Source: Plectosphaerella cucumerina
Lineage: Eukaryota > Ascomycota > Sordariomycetes > Glomerellales > Plectosphaerellaceae
Direction: 5' to 3'
Length of the DNA stretch: 64,000 bases
Assembly: GCA_020746995.1 (NCBI GenBank)
Contig: JAGPXD010000004.1
Location: 1,054,001-1,118,000 of the forward strand
The position numbers were made by a program, and so were the translations under genes. The stretch's first letter is position 1. Every line of letters starts with the position of its first letter. Positions 21,846 through 32,600 of this stretch are shown piece after piece. A model generated the notes under the pieces. The model searched no databases and was not told the DNA's origin. It worked only from the letters and a program-made list of their open reading frames with translations.

Positions 21846-23803
21846 TTATCTAGGGGCGCAACGCGCAGTCAGTACACGATGCCTCCGAAAAGATGAGACT
21901 ACTTGGAAGACAGAACGAACCGTGGCTGGCTCCGGCTGTGATGCCCTGACGTGATCGTATATGAGGCAAAGCTCCTGTAGACCGTGGAACGTCCGCGACA
22001 GACTAGCGAGCTGTGCGGGAACAGACTCTAAGGCCACGGAGGCAGCTCCTGAACCAAGGAGTCCGAGGGTGTCCCGGATCCCGTCTTGCCGAATGGATTG
22101 GAGTGCTGAGACGGACCGGGTGAAGACTGCGGCATGGAGGATGGCGTAGGCGGAGGTCCACGGCAGAGGTACATGATGGAGCATCTCCCCTTGGAAGTGC
22201 TCCAGAAACGTCCCGCAAGTTGTGAAAAGCTCGCCGAGGTGGGTTGGCCCTGCCTCTGCGCCATGGTCCTGCAGGCTGTGGACATCAGTGGCAGTCCAGA
22301 CAGCGAGTTGGAATACGAAAGTCTGGAAGAGGGGCGAATCCTGGCCGAGAGCTGCATTCCGTAGGGTGCCGTGGAGTTGCAGTAGAGTTATGTCCGCGGG
22401 CGGTGTTGGACCGCCCTTTCCGGTGTACGTCAGGGCTGCTTTCTGGGCGAAGCAGACCAGAACGCTGAGAAGACTGGTATCGCCGCTATTCTCGGGAGGC
22501 TTGGCCATTTGTCAGCTCAAAAGGTAGTCACCACATGGCGGATAGCTTGCAGAGGCAATAGACAGTGACAGGAAACGTACTTCAACGCTGATATCCGCAT
22601 CGTCGATGCCCAACGGCCTGCCAAGGGATATGGAGACGAGTCTAGTGGTCGGTCAATTGAAGCTAGGGGGGGGGGGGGGGGGGGGGGGCAGCATCTGGAG
22701 CAGGTTACGCGGGTTCTCATACCTGTCGAGGATGTAGACAGTCCAAAAGAGCCCATCCCTCTCCGAGTCTTCCGGTGTTTGCAAAGTTTGGGCCCGACCG
22801 GTCTGTCTGTGATTCAGGCCCAAGGCAACGGCGACTTGCACGGTGAGGCCGAGTAGATGCCATGTGCTCCCCGCGGCCGAGTGGAAGAGCGAGAACAGGG
22901 TCACCAGAATAAAGAGACGCAGGGTCTGTGCGTCCGTTTCCACCATGCCGACATCGTGAAGGGCCCCCTCGAGAAGTTGGACGGCGTGATAGTTTGATAC
23001 GGGGTCACCGCCGGGACGTAACATAGCACCCAGCGCCAGGGTCATGCGTGTGATGGGGGACCCGGCAGCGGTCACGTCTTCGTGCCCAGTTGACGTGTAG
23101 ACCTCAATGTCAGCTATTGACAGGATAGGAAGGCATTTCTGGACATTGTCGAGGAAGACGTCGAGGTATTTCCGTGTCTGGGCCGGGTTCTGAAAGACAG
23201 GGGCGGGCTGACGTGGCTGCTTGACACGGGGGAATAGCGAGTTGGGCTGGCGCGAGTGGTAAGGTGACTGATTTCCCACTGCGACGGCAGACAAGAACAT
23301 GTCCCTGAGGCCATACGACAGCAAGGGATGCAGTTGGGCCGATGCGCCCTCCCCGATGGCGGCCCAGTCGACCGACTGAGTTGGGCCACTGCGGAGGTGT
23401 TGGCCTAGATCACCATTCTGAGCCGATGATGTGGAAAGACGATCGCTTTGGGCATTTTGAGGCACTCCTTGGCGACCCTCGAGGGCTGCGAGTTCTGCCT
23501 CGAGTCCTTCAAGATATCTTGACAATACGAGCAGGGTCAGACGGGACGCTCGTGGTGGCTGCTCGACCGTGTGGGCGAGGGGGTGAGGTCACCTACCCGG
23601 GCGGCAATGAGCTCGCGGCTCGACTTGATTCGAGCTCTGAACTGACGCAGTGGATGTTCCGCCGGGCGCAGTTTCCGCATCGCGGCCTCTTCAGATCACA
23701 CTGTGATGCTTCAGCAAGTCAGGTCGAGGCAAGCGATTGAGCATGACCAGAGAGGCGAGACCTTGGATTTACTCCTCCTGCATTGCTGACATGCGGTATT
23801 CAT
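21846..23803 (-). CDS. Zn2Cys6 transcription factor 1
   Basis: Fungal zinc binuclear cluster regulator, nuclear. Exons on the minus strand: 23803-23762, 23700-23597, 23517-22723, 22641-22581, 22499-21846, in frame, 551 residues. The cluster is at the very N-terminus: cysteines 5, 8, 15, 22, 25 and 32 with perfect spacing C-x2-C-x6-C-x6-C-x2-C-x6-C. The first exon, only 42 bp, carries the first half (ACQQCRRSKSK). A short leucine-containing coiled coil follows (YLEGLEAELAALEG), then the fungal-specific middle homology region (SAAGSTWHLLGLTVQVAVAL and LVSISLGRPLGIDDADI). The third intron holds 23 consecutive C on the coding strand. It is head-to-head with the second regulator, 275 bp between start codons, and is the likeliest local candidate to bind the CGG-N6-CCG palindromes. 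Confidence 0.85.
22666..22688. repeat. poly-G tract of 23 bases
   Basis: A run of 23 G on the plus strand, within an intron of zinc-cluster gene 1, where it reads as a C-only polypyrimidine tract shortly before the acceptor. Its length is prone to slippage and sequencing error. Confidence 0.9.
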
Positions 23804-24078
23804 GCGTGATGAATGCATATTCTCCCAGATTTAGGGGGTGAAGTCTGCGTTTGGGACGAAAGCTGGGACTTTGCAGTTGGTCCAGAGAGGAGGGAAGTTT
23901 GACAGAGTTCTGGCTGTCCAGGGGCAACCACTGCAGATGGGGTCTGGGGAGCTAACCAGTTTCGGGCTTGACGGATGTGGACTAGGCTGGCCCAGCTTAC
24001 GTAAGACACAGCTTCACCACGTCCCCCTTCCTGTCGACGACACTCTCGCAATTCCCAGATCCTCACACCTTGACCGAA
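23804..24078. promoter_or_regulatory. divergent promoter of the two zinc-cluster genes
   Basis: 275 bp shared by the head-to-head regulators. It contains a perfect palindrome CTTACGTAAG (23996-24005) whose core TTACGTAA is a known Yap1-type bZIP site. I found no copy of the CGGACATGTCCG palindrome, so direct autoregulation through that site is not supported. The bZIP role is inference. Confidence 0.5.
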
Positions 24079-26348
24079 ATGGCCGACAAGTCAATCCTGG
24101 CATGTAAACGGTGCAAAGTCAAGAAGCTCAAGGTTTCTGCCCCTTGTCCTCTCCTCATCCGCTTTGGAAGGCTAACAAGTAACCCCAGTGCGATGCCGAA
24201 CCCAAGACATGCATCAACTGCGTCAAGGCTGGGAGTATCTGCCTGCAGGTAGATTCCAGGTCAAAACGGGAGTTCCGTCGTGGGTGAGTACCATGCAAGA
24301 TATGCGGCCCAATCTCTCCCTGATCATCGCTGAACTCTGCCACAGATATGTCGAAGAATTGCTTGAGCGCATCGAGGCTCTGAAGAAAGCACAGGACCGC
24401 CAGGAAAGGCAGAAGAGCCGTGGCAGGATTGATCCAATTTCGCCATCCAGCTCCAGCCCCGAGGCAGCATATCATGGCGTCGGCAGCGTCATCAAGTACG
24501 GGCTCTCCCTGTCGACCACCCTGCCATGGAACACGGAGATCTGACGCGTCGCAGCATGGCGCGCTTCGTCGAGGCTGCCGTGATCCCATCTCCCACCGGC
24601 GTCCCGGTATCAGCACCAATCTATTCACAGAGAACGGACCAGGCAGTCGCAGCAACGGGAGAATCATCCCACTTGCCTGCAACTCCAGCTGTGCTGCCCC
24701 CCGAGGAGGTCGCGCAATGGCTCTTCTCTTCCTAGTTGGTACCCGCCATAGCAGTGGTTTGCGGCATGTTCTGACGTGCCGGATACAGCCTGGATGGATT
24801 GCATCTTTTGCATCCCTTTGTACAGCGATCAACGGTGCTCCGCGAGATGCGCGACATGTACGCTCGACCCGAGGCCCGGAAAGGCCAGTCGCTGTTCCGC
24901 GTCAACATGATTCTCGCCATAGGAGCCGTCAGCCTGTTCCGGGGTGGCCTTCACGACGTCTCACCCATGGACTACTACGCGGCGGCCATGCAGCACGCCG
25001 ACGAGGCGCTGGGCCTGTCGGGCATGGAGCAGATCCAGGCTCTCATGCTTGTGCTCATCTTTTCCCTTCAGCACGACGTCGGAGGTGTGTAGGACCCGCC
25101 CGAATTACCATCGTCTTTTGGGGGTTTCGGCGCTGACCCATGTCGCAGTCGGCAACAAGTGGGATCTGGCTCGTGTCGCGATGCGCATGTGTATAGAAAA
25201 CGACTTTCACAGAAGCAGCAGAAAGCTCGATCCGATGGCCGAGCAGATGCGCCGACGTCTCTTCTGGGCCTGCTACGTCGCGGACCGCCATAGCAGCTCC
25301 GTCCTGGGCAGGCCTCTTGCTCTCCAGGACCACGACATTGATATCGAGGTCAGCCCGCCTTTATCTTCTCAATCCACTCTCGCCATCAGATAGGCGCGCA
25401 ATAAAGCTGACCGTGCAGTTGCCCGTCGATGCCGATGACGATCTCATCGAATCAAGGAAGGAAGAGGACCAAATCCTGCGAGGACCCTCAGAGGTGGCGG
25501 CACAGTTGCGCCAGATCAGGCTCCGGCGGATCACGGCCAGGATCGGGACGCAGGTGTACCGCCACGTACCATCCCGGCAGCCACACCAGCTCTTCGAGGC
25601 CGTCGAAGCGGTGGATGCCGATCTGGCCCAATGGCGCACCGATTTCCCTCTCCTCGCAGAGCCCCGGACGGTCTACGAGACGGCTCAGTGGAGGGACCTT
25701 AACTACTTCCGTGAGCGCCTCAAACTCTACCGGCTGCTGGTGCTCACGGGCGGTGACTTGGAGGGCGCTCGCGGGAGTGGGACGCTCGCCGCCAATGTAG
25801 CCCATGCTCTTCATGCCGCGGAGCAGATTACGACGCTCTACCAGTCTCTGCGCACGGCCGACAAGCTGATCCTGAACTGGACGTGCGTGCACGACATGAT
25901 GTCGGCGGGCTTCTCCACATTGTGTTGCGGTATCGCGCAGCGCCAGCTCTCAACCGTCGCCACAGACACGTCCGACACGATCCATGCCGTCATCGGCATC
26001 CTCGAACATATCGCCGAGCGGTGGCTCCCGGTCAAGAATCACCTTGAGGCGTTCCGCACGCTTGCGGCGCGCGTGGCAGAGTCGGACCAGCACGCCGTCC
26101 GCGGCGAGCCAGTGCCGACGAGTACAACTATGACGGCGGCGGCCGGCTCTGGGGGCAATGGCCCGGAGGCCGTCGGCGGGGAGGGTGCTTTTGCCGGCGG
26201 CGCCATGTGGGACGCGGCCATGGCAGCGTTTCTGGATGCACCGCTGGACCTGGGCAATATCGAATGGGGCGCCATCGACTGGGACGCGATGGAGATTCTG
26301 ACCGGAGGGGACCCGGGCCCAGTGGAGGGGGGTTCGTTGGACACATGA
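24079..26348 (+). CDS. Zn2Cys6 transcription factor 2
   Basis: Second zinc binuclear cluster regulator. Exons: 24079-24132, 24189-24283, 24346-24495, 24555-24734, 24789-25084, 25149-25348, 25419-26348, in frame, 634 residues. Cysteines 9, 12, 19, 26, 29 and 36 form a canonical cluster (ACKRCKVKKLK, then CDAEPKTCINC). A Glu/Lys-rich coiled coil (YVEELLERIEALKKAQ) follows, and the middle homology region has RRLFWACYVADRH and VLGRPLALQDHDIDIE. The C-terminus is Gly/Ala-rich then acidic and aromatic (IEWGAIDWDAMEIL), like an activation domain. The first intron splits the cluster at the same residue, just before the third Cys, as in regulator 1, and the last intron also falls at the matching place. 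Six introns are many for this class, but every join keeps the family frame. Confidence 0.84.
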
Positions 26349-26356
26349 GGCTGGCG

Positions 26357-26368
26357 CGGACATGTCCG
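26357..26368. promoter_or_regulatory. CGG-N6-CCG palindrome, copy 3
   Basis: CGGACATGTCCG, identical to both copies in the MFS/dehydrogenase promoter 6.2 kb away. All three share the flanking context CCGC or CCGGCA on one side. Confidence 0.55.
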
Positions 26369-26455
26369 GCAGATGACACCCCTGACGGTTAGCCCCTGAC
26401 GATGTCGGCCCCACTCCGAGAGGTGTTCTATCGCACACCAACACTTGACGACCAC

Positions 26456-26467
26456 CGGACGTGTCCG
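26456..26467. promoter_or_regulatory. CGG-N6-CCG palindrome, copy 4 (one base changed)
   Basis: CGGACGTGTCCG; it keeps both CGG half-sites and the six-base spacing. Confidence 0.5.
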
Positions 26468-26792
26468 GCAGCTGAAGGTGGGCGCTACCTCGTCCAGTTC
26501 GGCAGGAGAGTACTGGCGGTAACGTCCGAGGCACGAGACGATCCCTCATTCCCGTCCTGAAGGAAGCCCTGGGCCGAGAGTATGCTGTTGTCCCCAGCTT
26601 CTTCGCCTCCCCGAGTACAGACGGGTTGGGGTATTTCAAGGACCCTTGCTTGCACTCTCGTCAAAGTCGGCTTTCAACCATCATCTCCATCCACATCTGC
26701 ACAACACGGCAAATTCGAAAGGAGCCTCAGCAAGTACCCAGTCTGATCTCATCATCCATCGTCTTCCCTCCTTCTCCCAAACCAGTCCTACC

Positions 26793-27761
26793 ATGTCCCC
26801 CGCAACGACCACCGAGCTCCACGACACGGCCGCCGTCGCCAAGGGCGCCGCTATGGACTCGAGGTCGGCCGTCTTCAACAAGGCCGGCACCGACCTCAAG
26901 TCCATGGCTGTGGGCGCCCGGACGCAGGATGGCCGGAGTACCGTGCCCACGATTCCGGAGTTCCAGTCCAAGGAAGAGGAGCGGCGTTACTGCAAGGAGC
27001 ACCTCGCCGCCGCCTTCCGCGTCTTTGCCGACCGGGGCTACGACGAGGGCGTCGCAGGACACATGAGCCTCCGCGACCCCGTGCTCCGGGACCACTTTTG
27101 GATCAACCCGTGAGTCTAGCAATGACCGCCCCGCCGTGATGCTGACTGCGCTGACCGCTCAAGCTACGCGATGCACTTTGCCGACATCACCGTGTCAGAC
27201 CTGGTGCTCGTCAACGAGGAGGCAGAGGTGGTGCAGGGCAACCACGCGGTCAACGCGGCGGGCTTCTCGATCCACAGCGAGATCCACAAGGCGCACCCAT
27301 GGATCAACGCCGTCTGCCACGCGCACACGGTCTACGGCAAGGCCTACTCGGTGTTCGGCAAGAAGCTGCCGCCGGTGATGCAGGACTCGCTGCGCTTCTA
27401 CGGCTCGCACAGCGTCAACCTCGACTACGGCGGCGTGGTGCTGTCGACGGAGGAGGGAAAGAACATTGCGGCGACGCTGGGTCCCAAGGACAAGGTGTGC
27501 ATCCTGCAGAACCACGGCTTGCTGTCGGTGGGCGAGACGATTGACGAGGCGGCCTACTGGTTCATGTGCTTCGACAAGTGCTGCCAGGCGCAGCTGGCCA
27601 TCGATGCTGCTGTGCGCGACGGGGAGGGGCCCAAGGAGGTGGACCATGAGACTGCGTTCTTCACGGAGCAGACGATTGGGACGAGGCATAGGGGGTGGCT
27701 GAACTTTCAGCCGTACTACACCAACATGGTGCGCAAGACGAGGGGGGAGTTTTTGCTGTGA
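26793..27761 (+). CDS. class II aldolase/adducin-like protein
   Basis: Member of the zinc-dependent class II aldolase/adducin family, related to fungal proteins such as fission yeast Mug14. Exons 26793-27109 and 27164-27761 (intron 54 bp, branch CTGAC) give 304 residues. The likely active-site residues are present: Glu in HSEIHKAHP, the His pair in CHAHTVYGKAYSVFGK, and a distal His in QNHGLLSVGETIDEA, matching the Glu plus three-His pattern of fuculose-phosphate aldolase. Bacterial relatives cleave sugar phosphates, but the fungal branch has no settled substrate. The promoter carries two CGG-N6-CCG palindromes, tying it to the MFS and dehydrogenase genes. The first 75 residues lie before the domain and have low complexity. 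Confidence 0.85.
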
Positions 27762-28062
27762 GGGTAAGGGTGTTCAAGATTTGAAATAGACTGGCCCGAA
27801 TGTCGAGATTGAATCTTCCAGGGTTGTCGACCTGGTGAGGCAAACACATGCTGTCCGCTGTCTAAGGAACTTGGAGGCGTTGATATGTAGGTACTGTCAC
27901 GTATTGATCATGCTGAGGAGATACTTCCTCCCCGACGCCAAGCTAACAGCCAATCAAAAGTGCTGAACACCAAGGAGACCCATCCGGGGTCGGTGTGGGG
28001 CCGTCGCCCAACATCCAAATTTACATACATCAACCTCTTCCATCCTCTACCAACTTCCACTT
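27762..28062. other. convergent 3' spacer
   Basis: Lies between the ends of the aldolase-like gene and the hydrolase gene. No gene, repeat or RNA was seen. Confidence 0.5.
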
Positions 28063-28968
28063 CTACACCTCCTCGCCCAGGTGCTCCCGCAGAAAGTCCG
28101 TCTGCAGCTTCATCGTCCCAGCAAATTGATCATCAATATTAAGAAAAACATTCATGTGCCCTTTCCCCTCAATCACACACACGCGATCGATCACGGGCCG
28201 CACATTCTCCTGCGCCTCTCTGATGACAGCAAGCTCCTCCTTCTCCGCGACGAGCATCATCGACGGCCGTGGCGCCAGCATCCCCAGTGAGGGAGGGGCA
28301 AGTACCCACACGGCCATTTCGTAAATGACCGACAGCGGTACCTCATTCGACCAATTTGGTATACGCTCCAAGCTGTTGATGGCCGTTTCGACATCGAGAT
28401 GCCCGTGCCCCGCGAAGGAGGCAAAGTCGTACAGTGCACCGGCTCCAGGACCACCGATGAAGGGAACGTGACAGGGAGCGTTGCCCCGGGCTTGGGACTC
28501 TCTGTCCCGGAGGGCGCGGGTGATGAGCGAGGGCGCCTCCGCAGCGGAGACGGGGACGCCGGGGCTCACGGCGATGACGGCCCGGACGCGACGATCGAGG
28601 GCGGCAGCTGCGAGGGCACAGGCGACGGAGAGAGAATACCCCCAAAGAGCGACGCGGCGGGCATCGACGCGGGGAAGAGAGCGGGCGTATGTGACTGCAT
28701 CGTGGTAGTCTCGCGTGAGCTGGGCGGGGCCGGTGGCGTTGCGGGGTCCGTCACTGTCGCCGGTCCCGCGGCAGTCGTAGACGAGGGCGGTGTTGCCAGT
28801 GGATTGGAAGGACTTTGCAATGTCGAAATACAAGTCTGTGGCTGGGAAGTTCATCCCAGGGCTCATGACGATGATGGGGGAGCGGGAGGTCGTGTCGGCC
28901 TCGAAGAGCCAAGCGTGGAGGGTCTGGCCGTCGATGGTGCGGAACTGGACGCGCTTGGGATCCGACAT
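28063..28968 (-). CDS. alpha/beta hydrolase next to the PKS
   Basis: Single-exon, 301 residues. It has an alpha/beta-hydrolase fold of the dienelactone-hydrolase/Fus2-like kind often found in polyketide clusters. Visible features: oxyanion-region MSPGMNFPATDLYFD, the strand motif LVYDCRGTGDSDGPRN, the nucleophile elbow LWGYSLSVACALAAA (Ser in GYSLS), and a C-terminal His in EGKGHMNVFLNIDD. No signal peptide or membrane segment is seen. Its start codon lies 3 bp from a heptamer repeat array and it is divergent from the PKS, so the two share a 645-bp promoter. As the PKS has no thioesterase, product release, ring closure or editing is a plausible role, by inference. Upstream of the ATG the frame stays open through the repeat, but without another ATG. 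Confidence 0.82.
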   Translation of the reverse strand: MSDPKRVQFRTIDGQTLHAWLFEADTTSRSPIIVMSPGMNFPATDLYFDIAKSFQSTGNTALVYDCRGTGDSDGPRNATGPAQLTRDYHDAVTYARSLPRVDARRVALWGYSLSVACALAAAALDRRVRAVIAVSPGVPVSAAEAPSLITRALRDRESQARGNAPCHVPFIGGPGAGALYDFASFAGHGHLDVETAINSLERIPNWSNEVPLSVIYEMAVWVLAPPSLGMLAPRPSMMLVAEKEELAVIREAQENVRPVIDRVCVIEGKGHMNVFLNIDDQFAGTMKLQTDFLREHLGEEV

Positions 28969-29613
28969 GTTGACGCGAGACGCGAGACGCGAGACGCGAG
29001 ACGCGAGACGCGAGACGCGAGACGCGAGACGCGAGACGCGAGACGCGAGACGCGAGACGCTGTGGTAAGGATGAAGGAGTGGAAGATGCTGATCGATGCT
29101 ACAGAGTCATGATGTTTACTCGAAGGTCTGACAGATTATCAGCTGTCGAACGCCAGAATCACGGGATAGCCCGGATAGATACCCCTCTGAAGAGGGACGC
29201 CACGCGGTATGTTACTTTTCACCACGTGTTTCACCACGCCGCCTCCCGAGCAGATGGCGTCCTGTGCCAGAAGAAAACTGACCTGGCCACCGGGTCGTGG
29301 CTCAGCTTTTCTTCTTATCACTGGCATCGCTGGTGAGTTTGTGGCTTGAAATCTGCTCGGAATGACGACGTTCGACATTCTCTAGTCCTACTCTAGTTCT
29401 TCCACGGGGCTGAAGGCTAGCAGACAACACGACTTCTATCGCAAGATACAGGGCATGGACGACGCGACGAGGGAGACGTGACATCAACGACGATGCTGCT
29501 ATTAGAAGGCCTAACCCCTCCCACTCCCGTTCGCAAAACAAAACAAAAAGACCGCCCATACGTTGAATCACACGTAACCTCATATCAAGCAAGAAACAAA
29601 GAACCCCGATATA
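28969..29613. promoter_or_regulatory. divergent promoter of hydrolase and PKS
   Basis: Contains the heptamer array (28972-29060) and a CACGTG box (29223-29228). The rest is unique sequence with an A-rich leader (AAAACAAAACAAAAAG) just before the PKS start. I found no CGGACATGTCCG palindrome here, unlike the other cluster promoters. Confidence 0.55.
28972..29060. repeat. tandem heptamer array (GACGCGA), 12.7 copies
   Basis: An uninterrupted array of GACGCGA, 89 bp, starting 3 bp upstream of the hydrolase start codon. Each unit junction reads ACGCGAGA, which fits the published StuA response element (A/T)CGCG(T/A)N(A/C), giving about a dozen overlapping matches with one every 7 bp. No base substitution is visible between copies, so the array is young or homogenised. 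Confidence 0.95.
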
Positions 29614-32600
29614 ATGGGCGAGTCGTCCAAGGCCCCCCATGGCGCCGACGCCCAGCCATGGCTACAGCACCCCGTCGCCGTGGTGGGCATGTCCTGCCGT
29701 CTGCCAGGCGGCTGCACCGACCCCCAGAAGCTTTGGGACTTTCTCTTCCGCGGCCTCGTCGCTGACATCACGCCCCCCGAGTCCCGTTTCCGGTTAGCCG
29801 GCCACTACGATGGCTCCGGGAAACCGGGGACGATGCACTGCCCGGGCGGCATGTTCATCGAGGACATGGATCCGGCGGCCTTTGACGCGCCCTTTTTCAA
29901 TATTCGCCGCGCAGATGCCACGAGCATGGATCCCCAGCAGCGGATTCTGCTGGAGGTGATTTATGAATGTCTCGAGAACGCGGGCGTGCCTCTTGACATT
30001 CTGGAGGGGAAGAAGGTGGGATGTCTTGTGGGATGCAACTCGTGCGATTATGAGGTTGCTAGTATCAGAGACTTGGATGATCAGCTTCCCAACCAGGCTA
30101 CGGGGTTTAGTAGATGTATCCTCAGTAACCGCGTCTCCCACTTTCTCGATATCACAGGGCCAAGGTCAGTCTCGCCCCCTCCTAACTTCCGATGCCTGCC
30201 CCTGACTCCCACCAGCATCACCATCGACACAGCCTGCTCCTCCACCCTTATCGCCATGGATATTGCCTGCCGCTTCCTCGGCTCCCACCAAGCCAACGGC
30301 ATGCTCGTCGCCGGAAGCACACTCTACACCGATCCAGGCTGCATCATGGACTGCGGGGCCATGAGCGGCGCCTGGTCCTCAACGGGGCGGTGCCACACTT
30401 TCGACGCTAAAGCCGACGGTTATGTCCGCGCTGAGGGCTTCAACGTCGTCTACCTCAAGCGCCTCGAAGACGCCATCCGCGACGGTGACCCCATCCGCGG
30501 CGTCATACGCGGTACTGCCGTGAACTCAGACGGCCGCACCCCGAGCCTCACCTTCCCCAGCTCTGAGGCTCACGCCCGCGCCATCCGCGATGCTTACCGC
30601 AACGCGGGTATTACTTCGTTCAACGGCACAGGTTACCTCGAGTGTCACGGCACGGGAACCCTGGCAGGCGACCCGATCGAGGTCGAGGGCATCGGCTCCG
30701 TCTTCGGCCCCTCGCGTGAGGCGGATCGCCCGCTCAACATCGGCTCTATCAAGGCGAACATTGGCCATTCCGAAGCTGCCGCTGGTCTCTCGGGCCTTGT
30801 CAAGACGATCATGATCCTCGAGAAGGGCATTATTCCCGGCACGCCGACGTTCCTGAAGCCAAATCCGCGTATTGACTTTGACGGCGCCGGGGTGCGAGCT
30901 TCCAGGACGCGTCTGCGCTGGCCAGAAGATACGCCCCGTCGAGCAAGTGTCAATTCCTTTGGCTTCGGCGGTGCCAATGCCCACGCGGTTCTTGAGGGCG
31001 CGGAGTATTTCCTCGGGAAGAAGCCCACGGGCTTCGTGTCGTCCTATGCCGCTGATGCGCTGGGCCATGTTGAGGAGGAGGATGTTGAGCGAAGGCCTTA
31101 CATCCTCGTCTTTTCTGGCAACAACGCCGATGCTATGAAGCGCAATGCTGCCGCGATGTCATCGCACCTCATCAAGCCCAATGTCAGGGTCGACCTCCAG
31201 GATGTCGCCTACACTCTCTCGGAGCGGCGTACCCGTCACTTCCACAGCGGCTTCTGCATCACTCGCACATCCGACTTCCAGCCTGAGCTCGAGACGACTG
31301 GGAAGAAAGCCACGGCCATCCCCAAGGTTGCCTTTGTCTTCACCGGCCAAGGAGCGCAATTGGAGCGCATGGGCAAGGATCTCATCAAGACCTTCCCCGT
31401 CGCCGCGGCCACCATCTGCTCCCTCGATGCTGCTCTACAGACCCTCACCAATCCCCCGACATGGTCCCTGATGGACGAACTCACCCAGAAGCGCGACGCC
31501 GCCGACATCCAGCGCCCCCAGTACTCCCAGCCCCTCGTCACCGCCCTCCAACTCGCCATGCTCGCCGTCCTTGAGGACTGGAACGTCAACCCCAATGCCG
31601 TCGTAGGCCACTCTTCTGGAGAAATCGCCGCTGCCGTCGCCGCGGGCCGTCTCACTCCCGAGCAGGCCATTCAGATCGCCTATCTCCGCGGCCAGGCCGT
31701 CAACACCTCCCCCGACCAGCCCCTCGGCATGCTCGCCGTCGGCGTGTCCGAGGATGAGATCGAGCCTTACCTAACCCCCGACGTCTTCATCGCCTGCCAC
31801 AACAGTCCCCGCAGTCTGACCCTCTCCGGTTCAAAGGCTGCTCTGGCAGCTGTTGAGGCCAGTCTCCAGGCCGATGATCACTTCGCCAGGGCTCTGAAGG
31901 TTGATGTGGCCTATCATTGCCCTCACATGGCCGAGTCTGCTGCTGTCTACGAGACTATGCTCGTTGAGAACGTTCAGAGACCGAGCCAGTCAACCAACAA
32001 GGCGGTAATGTTCTCTTCCGTCACGGGAGACCAGGTCGGCCAGGATACCGTCCTCGAACACGCATACTGGAGGGACAACATGGCCAACCCCGTCCGCTTC
32101 ACCCAGGCACTCACAGCCATGCTCTCCCGACCCGGCAGCCCCGATGTCCTCGTCGAGATCGGACCCTCCAACGCCCTCGCCGGCCCTATCGGGCAGATCA
32201 TCGCCGCCCTTCCCCAGAGCAAGAAGCAGCCCCCTCGGTACGTGTCTGCCGCCAAACGAGGCCCCGAGACCCTCGAAGCCCTCCTCAACGCCGCCGGCAC
32301 CCTCTGGGTCGCAGGCATCAAGGTCGACCTCCGCCGAGCCAACGGCTACGACAGCCCCAACTTCGTCGTCGACCTGCCAAACTACTCCTGGGACCACTCC
32401 AACCGCTACTGGCACGAGTGTCTCGCCAGCCGTGACTGGCGCTTCCGCCGCTTCCTCCAGCACGACCTCGTCGGGAACAAGATGCCCGGCGTCCCTTGGG
32501 AGGCCCCCGTCTTCTCCCGCACCCTGGTGCTATCCGAGCAGCCATGGCTGCGCGACCATGAGGTCAACGGGCAGATCATCTTCCCCGCCTCCTGTTTCTG

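Larger units (their letters stand above)
26349..26792 (+). promoter_or_regulatory. aldolase-like gene promoter with two palindromes
   Basis: Between the stop codon of regulator 2 and the class II aldolase-like gene. CGGACATGTCCG at 26357-26368 begins 9 bp after the stop codon; the one-base variant CGGACGTGTCCG lies at 26456-26467. They are 436 and 337 bp upstream of the aldolase start. A CT-rich leader precedes the ATG. Confidence 0.6.

Noticed and set aside
22666..22688. Poly-G tract as an assembly scar or gap join
   Set aside because: The reading frame and splice sites on both sides are coherent, so the intron is continuous; only the tract length is doubtful.
28972..29060. CRISPR-like array
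   Set aside because: Seven-base units without spacers in a fungal genome; this is a minisatellite.
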